A DNA stretch of 64,000 nucleotides from Noviherbaspirillum galbum (GCF_010974945.1 NZ_JAAIVB010000012.1:271343-335342), one strand, 5' to 3'; counted from the stretch's first letter, positions 1 to 9,794 are shown. The notes: generated by a model not told the origin, from the letters alone. Numbers and translations: made by a program.

Positions 1-479
1 TTGAAGATGGCGCGGGCATTGAGTTCGGTGCCCGACTTGGGCGCCCCGACCGAGATGCGCTTGCCCTTCAGGTCGGCCAGCGACTTGATGCCCGAATCCG
101 CCGAGGCCACGATCTGGATGTAATTCGGATAGACGCCGGCGATGCCGCGCAGCTTCTTCAGCGGCGCCTTGAAGCCAGCCTCCTCGTCGCCCTTCCAGGC
201 GTCGGACAGGGAATCGCCAAGGGTGAAGGCGACTTCGCCGCGTCCTGCCTGCAGCAGGTTGAGGTTTTCCGCGGAGGCCTTGGTGGCCTGCACCGAGGTC
301 TTGGCATTGGGGAGTGCCTTGCCATAAATCTGGGAGAGCGCCACGCCGAGCGGGTAATAGACCCCGCTGGTGCCGCCCGTCAGGACGTTGATGAACTGCT
401 GTTGTGCCTGCGCGGGCGCGATGCCGGCAAGCCCGCACGCCGCGATCAACAGGATGCGGCGCAGAAGGCGTGATGTCAT
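1..479 (-). CDS. TAXI-family TRAP transporter solute receptor (partial)
   Basis: Read directly on the minus strand: ATG at 479 preceded by GGAG, 159 codons visible, then cut by the window edge. Residues 1-25 are a signal peptide (Arg-rich start, hydrophobic core, AQA cleavage site), so the product is periplasmic. The mature start has the TAXI-receptor pattern: a GGTSGVYYPLG segment near residues 35-45, TKASAENLNLLQ and the LADLKGKRISVGAPKSGTE stretch. TAXI receptors bind small carboxylates such as glutamate or 2-oxoglutarate and pass them to a fused TRAP permease; that permease, if adjacent, lies outside the window. Substrate cannot be told from this half. Confidence 0.88.
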   Translation of the reverse strand, partial: MTSRLLRRILLIAACGLAGIAPAQAQQQFINVLTGGTSGVYYPLGVALSQIYGKALPNAKTSVQATKASAENLNLLQAGRGEVAFTLGDSLSDAWKGDEEAGFKAPLKKLRGIAGVYPNYIQIVASADSGIKSLADLKGKRISVGAPKSGTELNARAIF

Positions 480-800
480 GCTTGTCTCCGTTAGGTTGTC
501 AGTTCGGCTTCATGCCGAATCATTGGCCATTGTATAAGGTCTTGGATCGTCGTGTCGCGAGGAAAAACAGGAAAGCGGCGAACGCCGGCGATGACGGTAA
601 TGACGAGGTAAAGCGCGGGAAGGTAACGATGGCTTCGCTGGCGCGCCGCGGTCGGCGCATGCGGGGGCGTGGATACGGTCTTGCGGGGTCTTGCGGAGGG
701 CGGGGGTGCCACACGGCGGCTTGCGCCGCGCGTGTGCCTGTGTGGTGGTCTGCCGGCGCGGGGCCGGCGCTGCCATGGAGTGACTGATGAACCGCCGGGC
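480..800. other. Intergenic stretch without a supported gene
   Basis: This 321-bp gap separates the start of the TAXI receptor gene from the stop of the small HTH gene. Apart from the candidate promoter near 529-558 I find no convincing RBS-start pair, repeat or terminator. Open frames crossing it look like high-GC artefacts. Confidence 0.6.
529..558 (-). promoter_or_regulatory. Candidate sigma70 promoter of the TAXI receptor gene
   Basis: On the minus strand a -35 GCGACA (558-553) and a -10 TACAAT (534-529) are separated by 18 bp, about 45 bp upstream of the ATG at 479. Four of six and five of six bases match the consensus hexamers. Predicted by eye only. Confidence 0.4.
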
Positions 801-1154
801 TTAGTGCAGTGCGCCCTGCTGGCCGCCGCCCTGCGGGGGCGTGCTCTGCTGGGTGGCTGCGTTGGCATCCGGCTTCGGCTTGCCTTGCGCGTCGCTCAGG
901 CGATACTTGGTGCGGCGATCGCCCATGAGGTCGCGCAGCTCGCGGATGCTCATGCCGGTCGTCTCGTGCATGCGGATCAGCAACGATGCGCCGATGGGCA
1001 GGCGGCGGTGGCGGATCTTGCTGATCACCGGCGGTGCCACTTCGAGCATACGGGACAAAGCCGCATCGTTCTTCAGGTTCATCTTTTCAAGCAGCGTATC
1101 CAGCAACCTGTTCGGGTCGTAGGTTTCCTGCCCTGCCAATGCGTGGTCGTTCAT
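801..1154 (-). CDS. Small helix-turn-helix protein, function unknown
   Basis: 117 aa. I chose the ATG at 1154 because GAGGAG lies seven bases upstream; a longer frame begins at 1199 without an RBS. Residues about 12-70 look like a Cro/CI-type helix-turn-helix: a DTLLEKMNLKNDAALSRML helix pair followed by VAPPVISKIRHRRLPIG as recognition region. The C-terminal 35 residues are polar and rich in Gln, Gly and Pro. There is no ligand domain, so it could be a minimal DNA-binding regulator. Target unknown; neighbours give no clue. Confidence 0.72.
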   Translation of the reverse strand: MNDHALAGQETYDPNRLLDTLLEKMNLKNDAALSRMLEVAPPVISKIRHRRLPIGASLLIRMHETTGMSIRELRDLMGDRRTKYRLSDAQGKPKPDANAATQQSTPPQGGGQQGALH

Positions 1155-1766
1155 GATCTGCTCCTCGGTAAGTGTTGTGACCATACTCAGGTGTAACAAA
1201 TGACAGCTTGTTCCCCATTAAGTTTCCCGGTGCAATAGAAATTGTTTCAAAATCTTTCGGACTCCCAGCAAGCATGATCTTGCAGGCAGCGGGATGAATT
1301 TTGTCGGTCATCAAGGCTATCTTTGCTGCCACCTGAAGCTATGGAGTTTGCATATCGGAAAAGATTCCCTCGGCAATACAAATTTGCATCGCACCGGATA
1401 AATTTTTCCGCTTCCCTGCAAAGCAGTCGGCTTTCTTTACATTTTTACATTGGCCCCTCCCGCCCTACAGGACATCGTTGCCGGCGGTCACCCATGCCGT
1501 CCGGCCCGGTTCATGACATTGCTCATGAACGTCCGGGCAAGGCTTGATCTGTATTGTTTTCAATCCCTTGGAACAATTACATCGGACGCCCCGCGCCGCC
1601 GTTTTGGCTGCGCTCGCGGGCGCACGACGGAACGGGCACAAGATTTGCACCACTCCCTGCATCGCTCTTTGCCCATGAACTGATCATTCCCTTGCCTCGC
1701 CGGCGGACCGGCGGGAAGGTGGCGAGTCCGCACGGCGCAGGCGCAGCAACAAGGGGAAATCGGCAC
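1155..1766. other. 612-bp stretch with no supported gene
   Basis: The gap lies between divergent small genes. Several short frames cross it, but none has an RBS, recognisable protein features or sensible codon use. Local AT content is higher around 1360-1450 than in the flanks, which would suit promoter DNA for the neighbours, but I could not pick a pair of hexamers with confidence. No tRNA-like fold or repeat seen. Confidence 0.55.
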
Positions 1767-2060
1767 ATGGAATCAGGTGACAACCCGATGCTGGTGATTT
1801 GCATATCACCTGGCATCAACGATAGGTGGGACGTATCGGAAAAGGGTTTTGAGGAACCGCTTGCCTCGTTTTACGAGAAGGAGGATGCCTATGCATATGC
1901 AACTGCATTGACCAGGACCCGGAAGAACGCGACCGTCCTGCTCGAGGACAGGGAAGGCTTTTCGCCTCTCCTGCTTCCGCAGGTTCAGGACGACGTGTCT
2001 TCGGGCGACGAAGGAGCGCGGCATGATGGCCACGGCTGGCGGAGACCGGGGCTTGCATGA
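1767..2060 (+). CDS. Small orphan protein, DUF2188-like core
   Basis: 97 aa. The ATG at 1767 has AAGGGG eleven bases upstream; the frame is open further upstream but that part looks non-coding. Residues 8-72 form a compact alpha/beta pattern: a WDVSEKGFEEPLASFYEKEDAYAYA-like stretch, then a TVLLEDREGF strand. This resembles short bacterial proteins annotated DUF2188 or hypothetical, in which a strand carrying WDV is followed by a helix after a residue run marking duration or repeat. The last 25 residues are low complexity. Function unknown; the family call is tentative. Confidence 0.55.
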   Translation: MESGDNPMLVICISPGINDRWDVSEKGFEEPLASFYEKEDAYAYATALTRTRKNATVLLEDREGFSPLLLPQVQDDVSSGDEGARHDGHGWRRPGLA

Positions 2061-2288
2061 CGCGGCGTATCCGGACCTGCCGTCGTCGCCGGCCTGGTTG
2101 TTCCGGAGTAGTCAGCGGTGACTGAGGAAGCACCTTGCTGCAAGTGGCGGAGAGTCACCATCCGCGCGGGCGCTGCCAGCAAGGCAATCAGACACCAACC
2201 GATTTTGAATCACCGGCTGGCAATGAACCAATCTACAAGTTGTCAGTCTATTACGTAGCCAGTTTTTCAACATACTTAGGAGGTAAAC

Positions 2289-2558
2289 ATGAACTTCATC
2301 ATTTGGATCGTTGTTGGCGGTATCCTGGGTTGGCTTGCTAGCCTCGTCATGCGCACTGACGCCCAGCAAGGCGTTCTCCTGAACGTGATCGTCGGTATTG
2401 TTGGCGCGCTCCTCGGCGGCTGGCTCCTCGCACCGCTGTTCGGCACGGGCACCATCAATTCGAATGATTTCAGCATCTCCTCGCTGCTGGTCTCGTTCCT
2501 TGGCGCAGTGATCCTGCTGGCCATCGTCAACCTGCTGCGCCGCGGCACGCCGCGCTAA
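2289..2558 (+). CDS. GlsB/YeaQ/YmgE-family stress membrane protein
   Basis: 89 aa with a perfect AGGAGGT eight bases before the ATG. Three hydrophobic helices (about residues 2-20, 29-51 and 64-84) separated by short glycine-rich turns match the transglycosylase-associated GlsB/YeaQ/YmgE family. The MNFIIWIVVGGILGWLASLVM start and the GIVGALLGGWL second helix are typical. Members are small inner-membrane proteins often induced by stress; their biochemical role is not established. Single gene, followed by a clear intrinsic terminator, so probably transcribed alone. Confidence 0.88.
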   Translation: MNFIIWIVVGGILGWLASLVMRTDAQQGVLLNVIVGIVGALLGGWLLAPLFGTGTINSNDFSISSLLVSFLGAVILLAIVNLLRRGTPR

Positions 2559-2590
2559 GCAAGACAGGCTGAAACAAACTCTCCGCTTCG

Positions 2591-2634
2591 TTTCGGAGCC
2601 GCTGCGCGAAAGCGCACCGGCTCCGAAATTTTTT
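2591..2634 (+). terminator. Rho-independent terminator after the GlsB-like gene
   Basis: An 11-bp stem (2591-2601 with 2618-2628) carries a small inner hairpin with a GAAA loop and is followed by six T (2629-2634). The downstream minus-strand gene ends only seven bases further on, so its transcript can fold the same stem but lacks a U-tract. Confidence 0.85.
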
Positions 2635-2641
2635 GTGCTTC

Positions 2642-3871
2642 TCAGTGCGCCTTCTTCGGCTTGTACTTCGACAGTTCCAACTTGCCGATCTGGTTGCGAT
2701 GCACCTCGTCCGGACCGTCGGCGATGCGCAGCGAACGCGCGCTCGCATAGGCATGCGCCAGGAACTCGTCGGCCATGCCGCCGCCGCCATGGACCTGGAT
2801 GGCCCAGTCGATCACCTGGCATGCCATGTTCGGCGCGGCGACCTTGATCATGCCGATCTCCTTCAGCGCGGCCTTGTTGCCGACGGTGTCCATCATCTGC
2901 GCGGCGTTGAGCACGAGGAAGCGCGCCTGATCGATCAGGATGCGGGCTTCGGCGATGCGCTCCAGCGTGACCGTCTGGTCGGCGACCGGCCTGCCGAAGG
3001 CGACGCGTCCAAGCGCGCGCTTGCACATCTTCTCCAGCGCGCGCTCGGCGAGGCCGATCAGGCGCATGCAGTGGTGGATGCGGCCCGGGCCGAGGCGGCC
3101 CTGCGCGATTTCGAAGCCGCGTCCTTCTCCCAGCAAGATGTTCGTTGCCGGCACGCGCACGTTCTCGAACAGCACTTCGCCATGGCCGTGCGGCGCATCG
3201 TCGAAGCCCAGCACCGGCAGGTGGCGCAGGATGGTCACGCCCGGGGTATCGCGCGGCACGACGATCATCGACTGCTGCTTGTGCTTGTCGGGATTGTCGG
3301 GGTCGGTCTTGCCCATGAAGACGAACACCTTGCAGCGCGGGTCGTTCGCGCCCGATGACCACCACTTGCGGCCATTGATGACGTAGTGATCGCCGTCGCG
3401 GGTGATGCGGCTTTCGATGTTGGTGGCATCCGACGACGCCACTTCCGGCTCGGTCATGGCGAAACAGGAACGGATTTCGCCGTTAAGCAGCGGCGTCAGC
3501 CATTGCCGCTTGATTTCCTCGCTGGCGTAGCGCTCCAGCGTTTCCATGTTGCCGGTGTCCGGCGCCGAGCAGTTGAACACTTCCGCCGACCAGCCGGCGC
3601 GCCCCATGATCTCGCACAGCGGCGCGTATTCGAGATTGGTCAGGCCGGCGCCCTTGTCGGATTCGGGAAGGAAAAGATTCCACAGGCCCGCCGCGCGCGC
3701 CTTGTCCTTGAGCTGTTCCATCAGTTTCGTCGGCACCCAGGCATCGCCGTTGCGGCGGTTGTCGGCGATCTCCTGGTGAAACCTGGCTTCATTGGGGTAG
3801 ATGTGTTCGTCCATGAAGGCATTCAGGCGTGCCTGCAGTTCTTTTACCTTGGGGCTGTATTGGAAATCCAT
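2642..3871 (-). CDS. Acyl-CoA dehydrogenase of the ACAD10/ACAD11 type
   Basis: 409 aa, full ACAD length; CGGAG precedes the ATG. FAD enzyme oxidising acyl-CoA at C2-C3. Stretches such as [10 protein letters not shown] (61-70), SAPDTGNME (102-110), [15 protein letters not shown] (139-153), [11 protein letters not shown] (165-175) and [14 protein letters not shown] (257-270) match the dehydrogenase part of ACAD10/11 and bacterial LvaC rather than short-chain ACADs. The usual catalytic Glu (YEG in MCAD) corresponds to Asp385 in ADGPDEVH, as I recall for this subgroup. In ACAD11 and levulinate pathways these proteins act with a kinase on 4-hydroxyacyl-CoA. Third gene of the operon with the SDR and phosphatase; no kinase is seen here. 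Substrate is inferred. Confidence 0.9.
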   Translation of the reverse strand: MDFQYSPKVKELQARLNAFMDEHIYPNEARFHQEIADNRRNGDAWVPTKLMEQLKDKARAAGLWNLFLPESDKGAGLTNLEYAPLCEIMGRAGWSAEVFNCSAPDTGNMETLERYASEEIKRQWLTPLLNGEIRSCFAMTEPEVASSDATNIESRITRDGDHYVINGRKWWSSGANDPRCKVFVFMGKTDPDNPDKHKQQSMIVVPRDTPGVTILRHLPVLGFDDAPHGHGEVLFENVRVPATNILLGEGRGFEIAQGRLGPGRIHHCMRLIGLAERALEKMCKRALGRVAFGRPVADQTVTLERIAEARILIDQARFLVLNAAQMMDTVGNKAALKEIGMIKVAAPNMACQVIDWAIQVHGGGGMADEFLAHAYASARSLRIADGPDEVHRNQIGKLELSKYKPKKAH

Positions 3872-3986
3872 GATGTTGCTCCGGAGTGAGGGTAGAGAAA
3901 AACGAAAGCGATAGGGACGACAAGGGCCGCCTCCCCGCGAGGGGAGGAAAAAAATGCATGCCGTGGGAAAGATCTCCCCGGGCGGG

Positions 3987-4757
3987 TCAGCCGATCAGGT
4001 AGCCGCCGTCGACGTTGATGCAGGTGCCGGTGGTGTACGACGACGCCGCCGACGCGAGGTAGAGCACCGTGCCGGCCATTTCGTCGGGATGCGCGACGCG
4101 CCGCATCGGCACGCGCGGCATGAGACGATCCAGCACGGCCGGATTCTGCACCAGCGCCGAGGCAAACTTGGTGTCGGTGGCGCCTGGCAGCAAGGCGTTG
4201 ACGCGCACGCCCTGCTGCGCGCATTCCTTGGCGAAGGCCTGCGTCATGGAAATGACCGCCGCCTTGGTGATCGAGTAGATGCCCTGCTTGTCGCCGGGAA
4301 TGATGCCGTTGACGGAAGCCACGTTGATGATGCTGCCGCCGCCGTTCTTGGCCATGAGCTTCACGCCCATCACCGAGCTGAAGAAGTAGCCGCGGATGTT
4401 GACGTCCACGGTCTTCTGGAACGAGGACAGGTCGGTGTCGGCGATGTGTCCGAAATAGGGATTGGTCGCCGCGTTGTTGACCAGGATGTCGAGCTTGCCA
4501 TGCCTGGCTTCGATCTCCTGGAAGGTGGCTTCGATCTGCGCCATCTCGCCGATGTGGCAAGCCATGGCCTCGGCCGAACCGCCGGCGTCGCGGATGGCGG
4601 CAACGACCGCCTCGCAGGCGTCGAGCTTGCGGCTCGATACGATGACGTGCGCGCCGTAGGCGGCGAGGGTCTTGGCGATGGATTCGCCGATGCCGCGGCT
4701 GGCGCCGGTGACGAGCGCCACCTTGCCGGTGAGATCGAAGAGCTTGTCGGGATTCAT
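3987..4757 (-). CDS. SDR-family NAD(P)-dependent oxidoreductase
   Basis: 256 aa from the ATG at 4757, seven bases after the stop of the upstream phosphatase gene; an alternative start at 4790 would overlap it. Classical short-chain dehydrogenase: cofactor loop TGASRGIG (17-24), NNAA at 94-97, catalytic Ser148, Tyr161 and Lys165 (YxxxK), and a C-terminal INVDGGYL. It should oxidise or reduce a hydroxyl/keto group, plausibly an acyl-CoA intermediate given its place between a phosphatase-like gene and an ACAD10/11-type gene. A gap of 115 bp to the ACAD gene contains only a GC-rich inverted repeat followed by A's, not a minus-strand terminator. Confidence 0.9.
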   Translation of the reverse strand: MNPDKLFDLTGKVALVTGASRGIGESIAKTLAAYGAHVIVSSRKLDACEAVVAAIRDAGGSAEAMACHIGEMAQIEATFQEIEARHGKLDILVNNAATNPYFGHIADTDLSSFQKTVDVNIRGYFFSSVMGVKLMAKNGGGSIINVASVNGIIPGDKQGIYSITKAAVISMTQAFAKECAQQGVRVNALLPGATDTKFASALVQNPAVLDRLMPRVPMRRVAHPDEMAGTVLYLASAASSYTTGTCINVDGGYLIG

Positions 4758-4764
4758 GTCTGGC

Positions 4765-5472
4765 CTATCGGTAAGTGATGGAGTTCGCATCGCCCAGCCA
4801 TTCGAGGTGGGCGTAGTTGTTGAGCGTGCTGAGGGTAACGTGGCCGGGGCGGTAAAGCAGCTTGGTGACGGCGCAATTGACGAGCGACCAGTTCAGTTCC
4901 GCCACCTGCCGGTCGCCGATGCCCAGCAGGTGCTGGCAGAGGGTGGCGATGGTGCCGCCGGAGGTGAAGACGATGATGTTCTGCGACTTGTCCGCGCCGT
5001 CGAGCAGGCGCTGCAAGGCCGCGACGCAGCGCTCGCGGAACACCGGCCACGGCTCGGCGTAATCGCCGTCATGCTCGCCGCTCATCCAGCGCGCCATGGC
5101 GACCTGGAAGATTTCCTGGAACGCATGCTTGGCCTTGGGATGAGAGGCGAGAAAGCGCTTCACCTCCTCCGGGTCCTCGAAGGGCGGATGGTGGCGCACC
5201 AGCACCTCGTGGTGGTTGTATTCATCGAAGCCGGGATCGGTGACCCAGTCGGTCTCGGCAATGCTGCTCTTGGGCAGCACCGAAAAGCAGGCATCGGCGG
5301 TCTGGCGGTGGCGGCGCAGGGCGCCGGTGACGACGCGGTCGAAGCGCTGCTTCGCGTTGGCGAACCATTCGCCGAGCAGGCGGGCCTGGGCGGCGCCGAG
5401 GTCGGAAAGCTGGTCATAGTTGGCGCTGCCGAAGGAGGCTTGGCCGTGGCGCACCAGGTAAATCTGTCCCAT
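4765..5472 (-). CDS. Histidine phosphatase family protein
   Basis: 235 aa. The N-terminal VRHGQASF motif (Arg8-His9-Gly10; His9 is the phosphorylated residue) and VFTSGGTIATLC near residues 165-176 mark the phosphoglycerate-mutase-like histidine phosphatase superfamily. Residues between add an insertion with several aromatic residues. First gene of the minus-strand operon with the SDR and ACAD. In ACAD10/11-like loci of Burkholderiales such a phosphatase recurs next to a phosphotransferase-like kinase; that role is inferred. True substrate unknown. Confidence 0.87.
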   Translation of the reverse strand: MGQIYLVRHGQASFGSANYDQLSDLGAAQARLLGEWFANAKQRFDRVVTGALRRHRQTADACFSVLPKSSIAETDWVTDPGFDEYNHHEVLVRHHPPFEDPEEVKRFLASHPKAKHAFQEIFQVAMARWMSGEHDGDYAEPWPVFRERCVAALQRLLDGADKSQNIIVFTSGGTIATLCQHLLGIGDRQVAELNWSLVNCAVTKLLYRPGHVTLSTLNNYAHLEWLGDANSITYR

Positions 5473-5542
5473 GTCGAGGTATCCGGTAAGGCAGGTGATT
5501 GGAGATTTGCGTACAGCATATCGCCTGGTCTAAAATCGATCA

Positions 5543-5569
5543 AATGAATAGTTCGAATCACATTTCATT
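5543..5569. promoter_or_regulatory. Possible LysR-type operator between divergent genes
   Basis: An inverted repeat AATGAA (5543-5548) / TTCATT (5564-5569) with a 15-bp AT-rich centre containing TTCGAA lies just upstream of the LysR-gene ATG (5576) and faces the divergent phosphatase operon. Position and size fit an autoregulatory LysR site. Weak evidence from symmetry alone. Confidence 0.3.
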
Positions 5570-5575
5570 AATTCC

Positions 5576-6562
5576 ATGCATCTTTCCCGCATCGACCTGA
5601 ACCTGTTCACCGTCTTCGACGCTATCTATTCCGAAGGCAGCGTGACCCGCGCGAGCCAGAAACTGAACCTGACCCAGCCCGCCATCAGCCACGCCCTGTC
5701 GCGCCTGCGGCAGCTGTTCGACGATCCGCTGTTCGTGCGGCAAGGCCATGCGATGGTATCGACGCCGCTGGCGCGCAGCCTGATCGAGCCGGTGCGGCGT
5801 TCGCTGCGCGGACTGGAACTGACCTTGCACGGACTCGACCGCTTCGACCCGGCCAGCAGCGACCGCGGCTTCAACCTGGCGCTGCGGGACGTGCTGGAGG
5901 CCACCATCCTGCCGCCGCTGCTGAACCGCGTGCGCGGCAACGCGCCCATGGTCGGCATCGCCGCCAGCCATGTCGAGCGGCGCGAACTGGAAAGCGAACT
6001 TGCGGCCGGCACGCTCGATGCCGCCATCGACGTGCTGCTGCCCTTGTCCAAGGACATCCTGCATACGAGGATCTACCAGGATACGACGGTGGTGGTTGTG
6101 CGCCGGGATCACCCGGCGATCCGCGGCCGCCTGGACCTCGACACCTACCTGGCGCAGGACCACATCCTGGCAAGCTCGCGCCGGCGCGGCCCGGGACTGG
6201 AGGATTTCGAGCTCAGCCGCCTCGGTCTCGAACGCCGCATACGGCTTCGTTGCCAGCATTATTTCGCCGCCTGCCGGGTGGTCAGCGAATCCGACCTCGT
6301 CCTCACCATGCCGGGACGATATGCCCATATCGCCAACGAACAGTTCGGCAACCAGATCCTGCCCTTCCCCATGGAAGTCCCGCCTTTCGACGTATTCCTC
6401 TACTGGCATGCCAACGTCGACAACGACGCGGCGAACAGGTGGATACGCGAGCAGGTGATCGAGTCGGTGCGGCAGCATCCGGCGGTGGCCGGCGTGCGGC
6501 GCGTCAAAAAAGCTGCGGGTGGAAAGGCAGCAAGCGGACGGGGGCAGGCAGGTTCGGACTAG
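5576..6562 (+). CDS. LysR-family transcriptional regulator
   Basis: 328 aa. Residues 4-63 are the LysR winged HTH (LNLFTVFDAIYSEGSVTRAS then LTQPAISHALSRLR), followed by a linker helix and a substrate-binding effector domain from about residue 90. The last 25 residues are Lys/Gly/Ala-rich and probably disordered. Divergent from the phosphatase-SDR-ACAD operon with a 103-bp gap, the classical arrangement for a LysR regulator controlling the neighbouring operon. No strong RBS precedes the ATG. Inducer unknown. Confidence 0.92.
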   Translation: MHLSRIDLNLFTVFDAIYSEGSVTRASQKLNLTQPAISHALSRLRQLFDDPLFVRQGHAMVSTPLARSLIEPVRRSLRGLELTLHGLDRFDPASSDRGFNLALRDVLEATILPPLLNRVRGNAPMVGIAASHVERRELESELAAGTLDAAIDVLLPLSKDILHTRIYQDTTVVVVRRDHPAIRGRLDLDTYLAQDHILASSRRRGPGLEDFELSRLGLERRIRLRCQHYFAACRVVSESDLVLTMPGRYAHIANEQFGNQILPFPMEVPPFDVFLYWHANVDNDAANRWIREQVIESVRQHPAVAGVRRVKKAAGGKAASGRGQAGSD

Positions 6563-6620
6563 TTCTCGCCTTCGGCGTCGTGTTCGTTTGCGCAGGAATG
6601 ACAGAGTCAGCCAATCCCGC

Positions 6621-8168
6621 CTAGACCGACACCGACCGATACCCAACCCGGAACCCGCCCCAATGCCGGCCATTCACGTATATCGGCACCGACATGTCAT
6701 GCATGACTTCACCGGTATCTCGCTTGTAGGTCTGCAGCAGGAAGGGCTTGGTATTCGCGCCGCAGCGCGTGCCGGTGCGGTCGCTGAAGATGCGCTTGGT
6801 GCGGTTGTTGACGAGGTCGACCTCGTAGTTGCCGGTGAGCGGCTGGGAAAATTTGCGATTGTGCGTCGGGAAGTAACCCTTGTCGTCGACCGCGCCGGCG
6901 TAGACCAGCTGGGGCATGGACTCGAGCAGCTTCTCCTGGATGGCGGGCAGGACGCGATCGGTGAAGCTGTCGAAGGCGGTGGTGTGCTTCTGCGGATTGG
7001 TGTGGGGGACCGGCCGGTAGGTGCGGTCGAACAGGGCCGCATCGGTGATCTGTCCGCCGGCGATCGCCTGCTCGAAGACCTTGCCGACCTCCTTCGCCGC
7101 CTGCGTCGCGGCCTCCAGGATGGCGTCGTGGGAAGTGGCCGACTGGGATTGCGCCGCCACGTCGAACAGGGTTTCCGCGCGCTCGGTGAGCATGATCGCC
7201 GAACTGGCGGCAAGCGGCAGCTCGCTCTCGGTCTCGCGCAAGCCGTCGCTGATGGCCGAGATGGCGGAGGCGATCTGGCTGGTGGTGTCGACGTGCTCGC
7301 GCGAGGCGGCGGCGATCATTTCGATCTCCTTCTGCGACACGCCGGCCGACTGCTCGATGCTGGTCAGCAGCCGGTGCACGCGCTCCACGTTCTGCGCGGC
7401 TTCGGCCACGCGCGCGGTCAGCGCCGACATGCCCGCGCCGGCGCGCTCGGATTCTTCATTGATCTCCCGCACCATCGCGCCGATGTCGTCGGTCGCGACC
7501 TTGGTGCGCTGGGCAAGCTGCCGGACCTCCCCGGCCACGACCGCGAAGCCGCGCCCATGCTCGCCGGCGCGTGCCGCCTCGATCGCCGCGTTGAGCGCCA
7601 GGAGGTTGGTGCGTGCCGCGATCTCATTGATGACCTCGGTGATGCCATGGATGCGGCGCGCCCTCTCCCGCAGGTCCGTCATCTTCGCCATGGCCTGGCG
7701 GGCATCCTCGCTGGCATCCTTGATCTGCCGGAGGCCCTGGTCGGCTTCCGTCTTGCCGGCCACGCTCTCGCTGCGCACGTTGGCGGCGATCTGGGACGCA
7801 CGCTCGGCATTGGCGGCGATCTGCGCCGTGGTCTGCGCCGTCTGCTGCGACTTTCCCGCGATCTCGTCGGTGATGCGCGTGTCGTCGTCGATTTTCTTCT
7901 TGATGGAATCGATGAAATACGAGGTTTCCGCCGAACCGATCATCAGGGCGTCGATTTCGTTGCCGATGCGGCGGGAAAACTGATCGCCCGCGCTCTCCTT
8001 GCGCCCCGCGGTCAGCCGGTGGGCCAGGACGGCCAGCGCTGCCGCCAGCGCCGCCAGCCAAAGCGCGTTCATGGACGGCAGGAGCCACTGCGCGCAGGCG
8101 GCGGACAGGACGCCGGCGGCCGTGCAGGCAAGCGCGCGCAGCATGGCGCGGAAGATGCGAAGTGTCAT
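6621..8168 (-). CDS. Methyl-accepting chemotaxis protein with C-terminal sensor-like domain
   Basis: 515 aa from ATG 8168, preceded by AAGGGGAG; a 31-residue upstream extension looks non-coding. Two hydrophobic helices (about 8-27 and 33-50) are joined by only a few residues, so there is almost no periplasmic domain, and no HAMP is evident. The cytoplasmic signalling hairpin has the invariant tip [19 protein letters not shown] (185-203) and [15 protein letters not shown]. Residues about 365-515 form an extra soluble domain with [13 protein letters not shown] and a [20 protein letters not shown] strand set, resembling Cache/PAS-type sensor modules found at the end of many beta-proteobacterial chemoreceptors. 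Sensing is therefore likely cytoplasmic. Signal unknown. Confidence 0.92.
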   Translation of the reverse strand: MTLRIFRAMLRALACTAAGVLSAACAQWLLPSMNALWLAALAAALAVLAHRLTAGRKESAGDQFSRRIGNEIDALMIGSAETSYFIDSIKKKIDDDTRITDEIAGKSQQTAQTTAQIAANAERASQIAANVRSESVAGKTEADQGLRQIKDASEDARQAMAKMTDLRERARRIHGITEVINEIAARTNLLALNAAIEAARAGEHGRGFAVVAGEVRQLAQRTKVATDDIGAMVREINEESERAGAGMSALTARVAEAAQNVERVHRLLTSIEQSAGVSQKEIEMIAAASREHVDTTSQIASAISAISDGLRETESELPLAASSAIMLTERAETLFDVAAQSQSATSHDAILEAATQAAKEVGKVFEQAIAGGQITDAALFDRTYRPVPHTNPQKHTTAFDSFTDRVLPAIQEKLLESMPQLVYAGAVDDKGYFPTHNRKFSQPLTGNYEVDLVNNRTKRIFSDRTGTRCGANTKPFLLQTYKRDTGEVMHDMSVPIYVNGRHWGGFRVGYRSVSV

Positions 8169-8402
8169 GTTTCTCCCCTTGCGCGGGCGCGTCGACCGGC
8201 GCCATTGCCGGTCCGCTCCGCCGTTGTCACGTGACTCGTGCATGCCGCTGCCGTTTCGCACGCGAACATGGCCGAAGCATGCGCAGCTTTCTTTACACAG
8301 GACTTACAAAGTGTCCATGAAAGCCGCCGGCATGGCGATGCCGTTCCGGCAAGCTTGCCGGGAATGAGACAGCCGCGGCCGCGCAGGCCGAAGAAAACCG
8401 CG

Positions 8403-9794
8403 TCAGCGCGGCCCCGTCATGTCTTCCGGCCTCACCCAGCGGTCGAAATCTTCCTCGCTCACGTAGCCATAGGCGAGCGCCGCCTGCTTGAGCGTGGTGC
8501 CTTCCTTGTGGGCGCGCTTGGCGATCTGCGCCGCCTTGTCGTAGCCGATGTGCGGCGCGAGCGCGGTCACGAGCATCAGCGAGCGTTCCATGAGTTCGGC
8601 GATGCGGCCGGTGTTCGGCTCGATGCCGCGCGCGCAATGTTCGTCGAAGCTGCGGACGCCGTCCGCCAGCAGGCGCACGCTCTGCAGGAAGTTGTGGGCG
8701 ATGAGCGGCTTGAAGACGTTCAGCTCGAAATTGCCGCTGGCGCCGCCGACGTTGATGGCGACGTCGTTGCCGAAGACCTGGCAGCACAGCATGGTGAGCG
8801 CCTCGCACTGCGTCGGATTGACCTTGCCGGGCATGATGGAGCTGCCGGGCTCGTTTTCCGGGATGCTGATTTCGCCCAGCCCGGAACGCGGCCCGGAAGC
8901 CAGCCAGCGGACGTCGTTGGCGATCTTCATGAGCGCCACGGCAGCGGTCTTGAGCGCCCCGTGCGCGGCCACCATGACGTCATGCGTGGCCAGGGCGAAG
9001 AACTTGTTCGGCGCGCTGCGGAAAGGCAGGCCGCTCTCGCGCTCCAGCTCCGCCGCCACCAGCCGGCCGAAGTCGGGGTGCGCATTGAGGCCGGTGCCGA
9101 CCGCCGTGCCGCCCACCGCCAGTTCGCAGAGCGTGGGCAGCGTCTGGCGCACCAGTCCGGCCACATGGTCGAGCTGGGCGACGTAGCCCGAGAATTCCTG
9201 GCCGAGCGTGAGCGGGGTGGCGTCCTGCAGGTGGGTGCGGCCGATCTTGACGATGCCGGCGAACGCGTCCGCCTTGGCGGCGAGCGTGCCGCGCAGCGCT
9301 TCGAGCGCGGGCAGCAGGTGGCGCTCGACCACGGTGGCGGCGGCCACGTGCATCGCCGTGGGGAAGATGTCGTTGGAAGACTGGCTGCGGTTGACGTCGT
9401 CGTTGGGATGGATGGACCGTCCTTCGCCCCGGGTGCCGCCGAGCAGCTCGCTGGCGCGGTTGGCGAGCACCTCGTTCATGTTCATGTTGCTCTGGGTGCC
9501 CGAGCCGGTCTGCCAGACCGAGAGCGGGAATTCGCCGGCATGCTGGCCCGCGATGACTTCCTCGGCGGCTCGCACGATGGCGAAGGCTTTCTTGTCGTCG
9601 AGGGTGCCGAGTTCACGGTTGGCGAGCGCGCAGGCGCGCTTCACCCGCGCCAGCGCATCGACCAGCTCGGCCGGCATGCGTTCGGTGGAAATATGGAAGT
9701 GGTGCAGCGAGCGCTGCGTCTGCGCGCCCCACAGGCGGTCGGCGGGAACGTCGATCGGGCCGAAGGTGTCGTGTTCGGTGCGTGAGCCTGCCAT
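8403..9794 (-). CDS. fumC: Class II fumarate hydratase
   Basis: 463 aa, GGAG before the ATG. Converts fumarate to L-malate in the TCA cycle; iron-independent and cytoplasmic. Diagnostic sites: [14 protein letters not shown] (96-109), [16 protein letters not shown] (127-142), [10 protein letters not shown] around catalytic His188, and the [11 protein letters not shown] signature with active Ser318. Length is usual for FumC. Single gene between a chemoreceptor and a DUF599 gene; no clear promoter picked out. Confidence 0.97.
   Translation of the reverse strand: MAGSRTEHDTFGPIDVPADRLWGAQTQRSLHHFHISTERMPAELVDALARVKRACALANRELGTLDDKKAFAIVRAAEEVIAGQHAGEFPLSVWQTGSGTQSNMNMNEVLANRASELLGGTRGEGRSIHPNDDVNRSQSSNDIFPTAMHVAAATVVERHLLPALEALRGTLAAKADAFAGIVKIGRTHLQDATPLTLGQEFSGYVAQLDHVAGLVRQTLPTLCELAVGGTAVGTGLNAHPDFGRLVAAELERESGLPFRSAPNKFFALATHDVMVAAHGALKTAAVALMKIANDVRWLASGPRSGLGEISIPENEPGSSIMPGKVNPTQCEALTMLCCQVFGNDVAINVGGASGNFELNVFKPLIAHNFLQSVRLLADGVRSFDEHCARGIEPNTGRIAELMERSLMLVTALAPHIGYDKAAQIAKRAHKEGTTLKQAALAYGYVSEEDFDRWVRPEDMTGPR

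Noticed and set aside
3930..3956. Inverted repeat CCTCCCC/GGGGAGG followed by A's, as terminator between SDR and ACAD
   Set aside because: For the minus-strand operon the T-run would precede the stem, so it cannot be a rho-independent terminator; probably just a hairpin in the operon mRNA.
5549..5562. T-loop-like TTCGAATC that could belong to a tRNA
   Set aside because: Flanking bases do not pair into a T-arm and no acceptor or anticodon arm is present; it lies in the LysR promoter gap.
6519..8234. Long plus-strand frame opposite the chemoreceptor gene
   Set aside because: Antisense to conserved receptor motifs; no homology-like features or RBS.
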